DNA of 53,828 bases, taken from positions 1 to 53,828 of the forward strand of contig JAZQHB010000087.1 of NCBI GenBank assembly GCA_045540355.1, in the 5' to 3' direction. A program made the translations under genes and the position numbers. The notes below the pieces were generated by a model, which worked only from the letters and a program-made list of their open reading frames with translations, was not told the origin of the DNA and searched no databases. Shown piece by piece: positions 48,467-53,828 of the stretch. Source of the stretch: RGIG2945 sp045540355 (GTDB lineage Bacteria > Bacillota > Clostridia > Oscillospirales > Acutalibacteraceae). Position 1 is the stretch's first letter. Each line of letters starts with the position of its first letter.

Positions 48467-49101
48467 ATGAATTTTTTAATAAAAGGTTGGACGGTTACGA
48501 TGAACATATGATGACCACTATAGAATCATCTGATGTGTTTTATCCGTTTACCGCCGATTGTTTACCAAAAGGAGATAGCGCAAAAACACTTGATTTGGGT
48601 TGCGGTACAGGTTTGGAATTGGAGCATTATTTCAGACTTAATCCATCTGCAAAAATAACAGGTATTGACCTGACAGGATCAATGCTGAACGCATTGAAAA
48701 ACAAGTTTCCCGAAAAGGATTTAACTTTAATATGTGGTTCATATTTTGATGTTCCTTTTGACGAAAATACTTTTGATGCAGCAGTTTCGGTAGAATCTCT
48801 GCACCATTTCACAAAAGAAGAAAAGATTCCGCTATATACAAAACTTTTCAAAGCATTAAAAGATGGTGGATATTTTATCCTTACCGATTATTTTGCATTG
48901 ACCGATGAAGACGAGCAAGCCTTCCGAAACGAACTTCTTCGTCTCAAAAAGGAACAAGGAATTGACGATAACGAGTTTTATCATTATGATACCCCATTAA
49001 CCGTTGAACACGAAACCGAGGCTTTACTTCAAGCAGGTTTTTCTTCTGTTGAGGTGCTTAATAACTGGGGTGCAACATTTACATTAAAGGCAAATAAATA
49101 G
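48451..49101 (+). CDS. Class I SAM-dependent methyltransferase
   Basis: The 216-residue protein has motif I LDLGCGTGLELE, then ITGIDLTGSMLNAL and FDAAVSVESLHHFTKEEK, a standard class I methyltransferase of the ubiE-like type. It overlaps the preceding GNAT by 16 bases. The substrate is unknown. Confidence 0.85.
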   Translation: MLEKMNEFFNKRLDGYDEHMMTTIESSDVFYPFTADCLPKGDSAKTLDLGCGTGLELEHYFRLNPSAKITGIDLTGSMLNALKNKFPEKDLTLICGSYFDVPFDENTFDAAVSVESLHHFTKEEKIPLYTKLFKALKDGGYFILTDYFALTDEDEQAFRNELLRLKKEQGIDDNEFYHYDTPLTVEHETEALLQAGFSSVEVLNNWGATFTLKANK

Positions 49102-49109
49102 GAGCAATT

Positions 49110-49877
49110 ATGACAAACCAAGAAATATTGAAAATGGCATTACAGCAGTCGGCATATGACTGCAACTGCAATCCGGAGGATTTCCTTTCGACTGAAAATA
49201 AAATTGTTTTGTCACAGAAGAACGAAAAGGCAAGAGTATATATGCCATTACCACTTGAATGTGATTTGGTATCATACGGCAACAATATTGTGGCGCAAGT
49301 CAGTCCAAGAATGAAAGAAACTGTAGAGTGGTACATAGGAAAATATGCCGTTGAGCATTGTTTTGAATCACCCAATGTCATTGCACTTAATGAGAAATTG
49401 GCTCAATTCGGTTATAAGGTATGCTTTATGGCAGAATACTTTTTGCCTGATGTCAATGAGCTTAAAAAGTTACCTTGCGATTATGAAATACGAGTTTTGC
49501 AACCCGAAGATTTTGAGCAATATTACACTGCCGAATGGGGCAACGCTTTGTGCAAAAGCAGAAAGCAGCTTGATAAACTCGCTGTTGGTGCTTTTGATAA
49601 TGGCAAGCTTGTTGGTCTTGCAGGCTGTTCTGCAGATTGCGAAACTATGTATCAAATTGGCGTTGATGTTCTGCCTGAATACAGAAGAAAAGGTATAGCA
49701 TCTGCAATTACAAGCCGACTTGCTATTGAAACACTTAAACTCGGCAAAGTTCCGTTTTACTGTGCCGCCTGGTCGAATATAAAATCCGTTCGCAATGCAA
49801 TTAGAAGCGGTTTCAGACCTGCGTGGGTTGAACTCACCGCAAGAAACAGTGAATTTGTTGACGAAATGAATAAATAA
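49110..49877 (+). CDS. Two-part GNAT acetyltransferase
   Basis: The 255-residue protein has a C-terminal GNAT domain (residues about 140-240: IGVDVLPEYRRKGIASAITS, then AAWSNIKSVRNAIRSGF). An N-terminal half of about 130 residues looks like a degenerate second GNAT or substrate domain. It is the last gene of the run, before a strong terminator. Confidence 0.8.
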   Translation: MTNQEILKMALQQSAYDCNCNPEDFLSTENKIVLSQKNEKARVYMPLPLECDLVSYGNNIVAQVSPRMKETVEWYIGKYAVEHCFESPNVIALNEKLAQFGYKVCFMAEYFLPDVNELKKLPCDYEIRVLQPEDFEQYYTAEWGNALCKSRKQLDKLAVGAFDNGKLVGLAGCSADCETMYQIGVDVLPEYRRKGIASAITSRLAIETLKLGKVPFYCAAWSNIKSVRNAIRSGFRPAWVELTARNSEFVDEMNK

Positions 49878-49887
49878 CATATAAATA

Positions 49888-49938
49888 AAACACACTCCCC
49901 GAATCCTACCGTAATTGATAGGTTTCGGGGAGTGTTTT
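49888..49938 (+). terminator. Terminator of the GNAT/methyltransferase run
   Basis: AAACACACTCCCCGAA and TTCGGGGAGTGTTTTT form a long stem with a small inner CCTA/TAGG pair, followed by T5. The A-run on the left could also serve the other strand. Confidence 0.85.
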
Positions 49939-50072
49939 TGTTGTGATTTTCACTAATTGGAGGTCTGTTGTTTTGTGCAAAACAGAGAAACAAAAAATTT
50001 TTGTAAAAAATGTGAAGTATTTGCTGAAATTTGTCATATATAAGTGAAGTAATAAAACAAGGAGGATTTGTA
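49939..50072 (+). promoter_or_regulatory. Probable promoter region of the TIR operon (no box assigned)
   Basis: This 134-base gap between a strong terminator and the DUF5710 gene must hold the operon's promoter. It is very AT-rich and has TATATAAG near 50038, but I do not find a convincing pair of boxes at standard spacing. Confidence 0.35.
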
Positions 50073-50699
50073 ATGTTTCTATTATTGAATGTACCATTTA
50101 ACGAAAAAGAAGAAGTTAAAAAGATGGGTGCTAAATGGAATAATGAAATCAAGAAATGGTATGTAACAGATAAAAATGAGTACTATAAATTTCAACGATG
50201 GTTTTCCAATCCATACAATAACATTATAGTTTTGGATCACATTTATATTGTTGTTGCAACACAAAGGTGCTTTAAGTGTGGGAAAATAACCACCGTAGTA
50301 TCTCTGGCAACTGATTCATATGTAACAATTGACGATGAACAATTTGATTTGTGTGAAGAAGACATTGATTTCATCCAATTACATGAGATTAAATCAGAAC
50401 GATTATTACAACATCTGAATCAGAAATATAAATTTTATAAAGATTACTCGTACACAACTAAAACTCATTATTTAGCCAATCACTGCGATTGGTGTGGTGT
50501 TTTACAAGGAAATTGGTTTTTGTATTCAGAACCCGATTCACCATTTTTTATGACATCAGAAGAAAAAGCAAAAGCGTTAAGCATTTTTAAAGTTACTTTA
50601 CCACATGATATTGATATTTGCGCTAATGTTGGATGGTGTTCAGGAAATTATATGATAAAAGAGTTTGCTGAAATAAAAGAATTAGATTTAGAAATATAA
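50073..50699 (+). CDS. DUF5710-domain protein with paired Cys motifs
   Basis: The 208-residue protein opens with a DUF5710 domain (FLLLNVPFNEKEEVKKMGAKWN, then KKWYV), seen in primases, helicases and DNA-handling proteins of mobile elements. The middle has a CFKCGK pair and a later CDWCG pair, which could form a zinc site. AAGGAGG precedes the ATG. It stands 21 bases before the first TIR gene and seems to be the first gene of the operon. Nucleic acid binding or phage sensing is plausible but unproven. Confidence 0.72.
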   Translation: MFLLLNVPFNEKEEVKKMGAKWNNEIKKWYVTDKNEYYKFQRWFSNPYNNIIVLDHIYIVVATQRCFKCGKITTVVSLATDSYVTIDDEQFDLCEEDIDFIQLHEIKSERLLQHLNQKYKFYKDYSYTTKTHYLANHCDWCGVLQGNWFLYSEPDSPFFMTSEEKAKALSIFKVTLPHDIDICANVGWCSGNYMIKEFAEIKELDLEI

Positions 50700-50720
50700 A
50701 ATAACAGAGAGGTAAATAAT

Positions 50721-51533
50721 ATGTTTTCATGTTTTAAACTTAATATATTGGAGAGTAATTATGATTATTTTATTGATAAATATTATGATGTAGGAACAAA
50801 ATTTTTGGAAGGCCAAAAAACTTTAGTTTATAAAGAATTGGATAGTTATATTGATAAAAAAGATTCTATCGGGGCTATAGACGGTTCTAAACTTCAAGAA
50901 GATTGGTTTAAAAATGTACCATTGGATATTTTTATTTCGCATTCGCATTCAGATGAAAAGCTTGCTGTTTCATTTGCAGGCTGGCTATATGAAGAGTTTG
51001 GTTTAAGTGCATTTGTTGACTCTAAAATTTGGGGTTATGCAAATGACTTGATGTATAAAATGAATCAAAGGTACAATGTAATAGGAGAAACATCATCTGG
51101 TACAACATACTCGCATGAGGGATGCAATAATGTCGCTAGCCACGTGCACATGATGTTGTCTACATCGTTAAACAAAATAATTGACCAATGTGAGAGTGTA
51201 TTTTTCTTAAATACAAAAAATTCTCTTGTTGTTTATAACAAGACTGAAAAAACAAAGTCCCCTTGGATTTATTTAGAAATCTGTTTAGCAAATACTATTA
51301 GGAGAACTCCACCAGAAAGATTTGGAGACTATTTGTTACATGAGGAGATTCGAACAAAATATGCTTATGCAGGCGAAATGTTAATAGAATATACGGTTGA
51401 TTTTGATGCTTTTATTGATTTGAATTTTTCTCATTTATTGAATTGGTCTTTAAAAAAGAAGATTTTTTCACATCCCTTAGATTCGTTATATGAAATTTCA
51501 GGTATATTAGAAAAAAATAGTATTTTAAAATGA
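50721..51533 (+). CDS. TIR-domain protein (TIR_2-like)
   Basis: This 270-residue protein has a unique N-terminal segment (about 65 residues) and a TIR domain: DIFISHSHSDEKLAVSFAGWLYEEF (from residue 69), then AFVDSKIW. SPWIYLEI holds Trp182 and Glu186 in the W-x3-E arrangement typical of the catalytic glutamate of NAD-cleaving TIRs. A helical C-terminal part follows. It is soluble with no membrane helix. It lies ten bases before the membrane protein gene and belongs to the same operon. It probably cleaves NAD or makes a cyclic ADP-ribose-like signal; activity is inferred. Confidence 0.83.
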   Translation: MFSCFKLNILESNYDYFIDKYYDVGTKFLEGQKTLVYKELDSYIDKKDSIGAIDGSKLQEDWFKNVPLDIFISHSHSDEKLAVSFAGWLYEEFGLSAFVDSKIWGYANDLMYKMNQRYNVIGETSSGTTYSHEGCNNVASHVHMMLSTSLNKIIDQCESVFFLNTKNSLVVYNKTEKTKSPWIYLEICLANTIRRTPPERFGDYLLHEEIRTKYAYAGEMLIEYTVDFDAFIDLNFSHLLNWSLKKKIFSHPLDSLYEISGILEKNSILK

Positions 51534-51543
51534 GGTGCTTTAT

Positions 51544-51960
51544 ATGGAAAATAAATTGAAACATTTAGAAATGATACAAGCGATTATTACAAGGATGAAC
51601 TCTAATTCTTTTATGTTAAAAGGATGGGCGGTAACATTAGTTGCGGGTGTTTTTGCTCTCGCAAGCAAAGAATCAAACGAGTTTTATTTTCTTATTGCTT
51701 TTATTCCATCAATTATATTTTGGGGATTAGATGCATATTACCTTTTGCAAGAGAGACTATATCGCTCTTTATACAATATTGTTAGAGCATTAGATGAAAA
51801 TGATGTTGACTTTTCAATGAATACAAAAAGGGAAGATATTTTAAAGGATGAAAAAAATACATTTTGTTCTTGTTTAAGGTCAGACACAATACTTTGCTTT
51901 TATTTACCCTTAACAGTTATTTCTTTATTGGTTTTTATAATTTCATTAATTTGTAATTAA
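51544..51960 (+). CDS. Small multi-pass membrane protein between TIR genes
   Basis: The 138-residue protein has four hydrophobic stretches: residues 24-42 (MLKGWAVTLVAGVFALASK), 47-66 (FYFLIAFIPSIIFWGLDAYY) and a C-terminal pair of segments at about 112-136. A charged cytoplasmic loop with YRSLYNIVRA separates them. I recall similar proteins in bacterial TIR contexts, some labelled RipA-family octameric membrane protein; I cannot verify this here. ATG 51544 with GAGGTG upstream is preferred to GTG 51535. The location suggests a membrane effector opened or activated by a TIR product. Confidence 0.72.
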   Translation: MENKLKHLEMIQAIITRMNSNSFMLKGWAVTLVAGVFALASKESNEFYFLIAFIPSIIFWGLDAYYLLQERLYRSLYNIVRALDENDVDFSMNTKREDILKDEKNTFCSCLRSDTILCFYLPLTVISLLVFIISLICN

Positions 51961-51974
51961 AGGAGTTTTTAGAT

Positions 51975-52520
51975 ATGAAAAGACAAGTTTTCTTTAGTTT
52001 TCACTATGATGAGGATGTGTGGCGTGTTGCTCAAGTAAGAAATATGGGCGTAGTTGAAGGACAAGCTTTGTTTAATGATAATGGTTGGGAAGAGGTAAGA
52101 CGAAAAAGTGATGCTAGCATTAAATCATGGATAGATAAAGAGTTAAAGATGCGTTCTTGTGTTGTGGTTTTGGTGGGTAGTCAAACAGCGAACCGTAAAT
52201 GGGTTCAATATGAGATTGAACAAGCTTGGAAATTAGGTAAAGGTATAGTTGCTATTCACATACATAATTTGAATTCACAGGGTGGAAAACAATCCACTAA
52301 AGGTAGAAATCCTTTATCGGATTTTTATATTAATAAAAATACTAATGCTATTTCAAAACGCTCTTTCCGTATAGATGCTAACGAAGTTCGTTTAGATCTT
52401 GTTTGTAAAACATTTGATTCTTCTTTCCGTGTAAGCCAAAATGTATATAATGATATCCAACGTAATATTCAAGGCTTAATAGAAGAAGCTATTGCCATAC
52501 GTAATAGATATCCAAAATAA
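51975..52520 (+). CDS. ThsB-like TIR protein (MTH538/DUF1863 type)
   Basis: The 181-residue protein has the Thoeris ThsB-type pattern: QVFFSFHYDEDVWRVAQVRN, then SDASIKSWIDKEL, SCVVVLVGSQTANRKWVQYEI (Trp76, Glu80, again W-x3-E) and KGIVAIHIHNL. ThsB proteins sense phage and turn NAD into a cyclic ADP-ribose isomer that activates ThsA. No ThsA (SIR2-SLOG) gene is visible in this window. AAAGGAG precedes the ATG. It is the third TIR-operon gene in sequence after the membrane protein. Confidence 0.87.
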   Translation: MKRQVFFSFHYDEDVWRVAQVRNMGVVEGQALFNDNGWEEVRRKSDASIKSWIDKELKMRSCVVVLVGSQTANRKWVQYEIEQAWKLGKGIVAIHIHNLNSQGGKQSTKGRNPLSDFYINKNTNAISKRSFRIDANEVRLDLVCKTFDSSFRVSQNVYNDIQRNIQGLIEEAIAIRNRYPK

Positions 52521-52576
52521 TTGTGTTATTGAAATACTATATGGTTTAACGAGTTGTATGCGTAGGAGTGTTTAAT

Positions 52577-53828
52577 TTGAAAAATAATGCGACATGTTTT
52601 TTTTGCTATTCATGGGATAATGATATTAATGATGTTTTTGTATATTTAAAAAAAATAATAGAGAAAATAAGTGGAAACACCGTTACGGTTATGTGGGATA
52701 AGAACAATTATAAATATAATGATAATCAAGATGATAAACTAGAGGAATTGAAAAATTACGATTTAATAGTACCTTTTTTCACTCCAGAGTTCAAAGCATT
52801 GTTATACTCGGAAGAAAGTGTTCCAAAGCGCGTGATTATAAAAGAATATGAGATCATTAAACAAAAATTTAAAGAAGATAGAAATAGTGTTCTGCCGGTG
52901 ATTTATTCAGGTTCTGTACAAACGGCTCTGCCGGATTTGTTTCAAAGACAAATTTGTCCTATATTAACCGATATACAATTTAATACTGGTAAAACTGGAA
53001 AAACAATCACCGTTTCACAAAACCAAAAACAAATAATTGATAAATTTGTTTATGATTTAATTGGTCTCGCAAAATTAAACTTCAATAAGCGATCAAATGA
53101 ATACCAAAGTTCCAAAGAAGCTTTGGATAAATTATTCTATCTTACAAATACCACACAACTACCTAATAGCTGTCTTATAAAAATGGATGCGTATGAAAAA
53201 GTTGTTGAACAAAATTTTTATTTTGTTGTTGGTAGAAAAGGTAGTGGAAAATCGACTTTCTTAACTAATTTATCTAAAATTGACCCAGGTTACTTTAACA
53301 ACAATTACAAAAAGTTAACTCCTATATGTGCAGATAATCTAAATCTTGATCATATTTATAAAGTTGTTTCTAGACATAAAGCAGATAAAATAGAAATACC
53401 AGCAAAAGATTTGATCGCAATGTACTGGGAAATATTTTTTGTGTTATTATGTGTGTTTGTTGTGGGTATTGAAGAAGAGGAGGGTAATATACATGATAAT
53501 AGATCGAAGAAGTTTAAGGCTATTGCTAACAAATTAAAAGAATTAATAGGATTACAAACATCCCCAGGTAGGTATCTTTCTTTTAGAAGAGATGGTGTTA
53601 TTAAACGTTTATCAACTACGGCAATAGAATATATAGATGATTATTTTAATGTTGCGCTACAAGAGGCAAACGCCAATAATTTATTAGCCTCCTTCCAAGG
53701 TCAATTTACAACAACTAATATTTTGAATCATAAAATAGGTGCAAAGTTATTAGAAAATTTTGTTTTGGCTTTAGATGAATGCCAAAAAAAAATAATTATT
53801 TCAATAGATGGCTTTGATAAAGAATCAG
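52577..53828 (+). CDS. TIR/SEFIR-like-P-loop ATPase fusion (partial at window end)
   Basis: A TTG at 52577 with AGGAG eight bases upstream opens a frame that runs without a stop to the edge (417 codons). Residues 4-115 look like a TIR/SEFIR fold: CFFCYSWDND, then VTVMWDK, YDLIVPFFTPEF and RVIIKEYEII with a candidate glutamate. From about residue 215 a P-loop follows, FVVGRKGSGKSTFLTNL (GxxxxGKS at 219-226), resembling the Sll1717-type P-loop ATPases; then an internal DLIAMYWEIFF helix and IIISIDGFD (Walker B-like). It is thus a STAND-like sensor/effector fused to a TIR-like domain. The C-terminus is not visible. Confidence 0.75.
   Translation, partial: MKNNATCFFCYSWDNDINDVFVYLKKIIEKISGNTVTVMWDKNNYKYNDNQDDKLEELKNYDLIVPFFTPEFKALLYSEESVPKRVIIKEYEIIKQKFKEDRNSVLPVIYSGSVQTALPDLFQRQICPILTDIQFNTGKTGKTITVSQNQKQIIDKFVYDLIGLAKLNFNKRSNEYQSSKEALDKLFYLTNTTQLPNSCLIKMDAYEKVVEQNFYFVVGRKGSGKSTFLTNLSKIDPGYFNNNYKKLTPICADNLNLDHIYKVVSRHKADKIEIPAKDLIAMYWEIFFVLLCVFVVGIEEEEGNIHDNRSKKFKAIANKLKELIGLQTSPGRYLSFRRDGVIKRLSTTAIEYIDDYFNVALQEANANNLLASFQGQFTTTNILNHKIGAKLLENFVLALDECQKKIIISIDGFDKES

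Noticed and set aside
51975..52520. Complete canonical Thoeris system
   Set aside because: Only a ThsB-like gene is visible; no SIR2-SLOG or macro-domain ThsA is seen in the window, so the locus is reported as a Thoeris-like candidate only.

Overview
The window looks like the chromosome of an anaerobic, AT-rich, gut-type Clostridia, probably Oscillospiraceae/Ruminococcaceae-like. This rests on AGGAGG-type ribosome binding sites, a glycyl radical enzyme with its activase, an OFA-type MFS carrier, RepA_N and TnpV/DUF6809 mobile-element genes, and Gram-positive lipoproteins. The assignment is inferred from gene content only; no rRNA gene is present.

Layout. 0-3 kb: remnants of an integrated element (a frameshifted RepA_N replication gene and its small Cys-rich partner), then a minus-strand pair of an XRE regulator and a membrane-anchored LuxR-type regulator. 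3.2-14.3 kb: an eleven-gene plus-strand run with a 5'-nucleotidase-like metallophosphoesterase, an SPFH/YdjI-like protein with zinc ribbons, further zinc-ribbon and membrane proteins, a TPM-domain protein and two lipoproteins; it looks like an envelope or stress system. 14.3-17.8 kb: a TnpV/DUF6809 mobile unit, an array of tiny hairpins, a long nested palindrome, a lipoprotein, and a nucleotidyltransferase overlapping a membrane protein. 17.8-22 kb: trkA-trkH potassium uptake and an OFA-family MFS carrier on the minus strand. 22-36.3 kb: metabolic genes, namely CapA, an FAD oxidoreductase, an AraC regulator divergent from a glycyl radical enzyme/activase/zinc alcohol dehydrogenase/SASA-esterase operon, a zinc-ribbon membrane protein, a low-molecular-weight tyrosine phosphatase, a GPH sugar carrier and a GH2 glycosidase. 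36.4-36.6 kb: tRNA-Thr(TGT) and tRNA-Tyr(GTA).

From the tRNAs to the right edge the content is accessory. It holds a RES-domain/DUF2971 pair behind an attenuator-like hairpin, a second TnpV locus whose ribosome binding site lies inside a terminator-like hairpin, a large Ser/Thr kinase, and a run of twelve small co-directional genes (GNAT acetyltransferases, methyltransferases, S66 and S51 peptidases, a TIM-barrel epimerase, a P-loop kinase) that carries a 69-bp direct-repeat recombination scar. The window ends in an operon with three different TIR-like proteins: a TIR_2-type protein, a ThsB-like TIR and a TIR/SEFIR-like-P-loop ATPase fusion. A small multi-pass membrane protein sits between the first two and a DUF5710 protein precedes them.

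The best candidate for an undescribed system is this multi-TIR operon (50.07 kb to beyond the edge). It is probably an anti-phage module in which TIR enzymes make an NAD-derived signal and the small membrane protein or the ATPase acts as effector. The RES-DUF2971 pair, the glycyl radical enzyme operon and the modification/detoxification gene run come next. Functions in these accessory regions are inferred from motifs and neighbourhood and are not proven.
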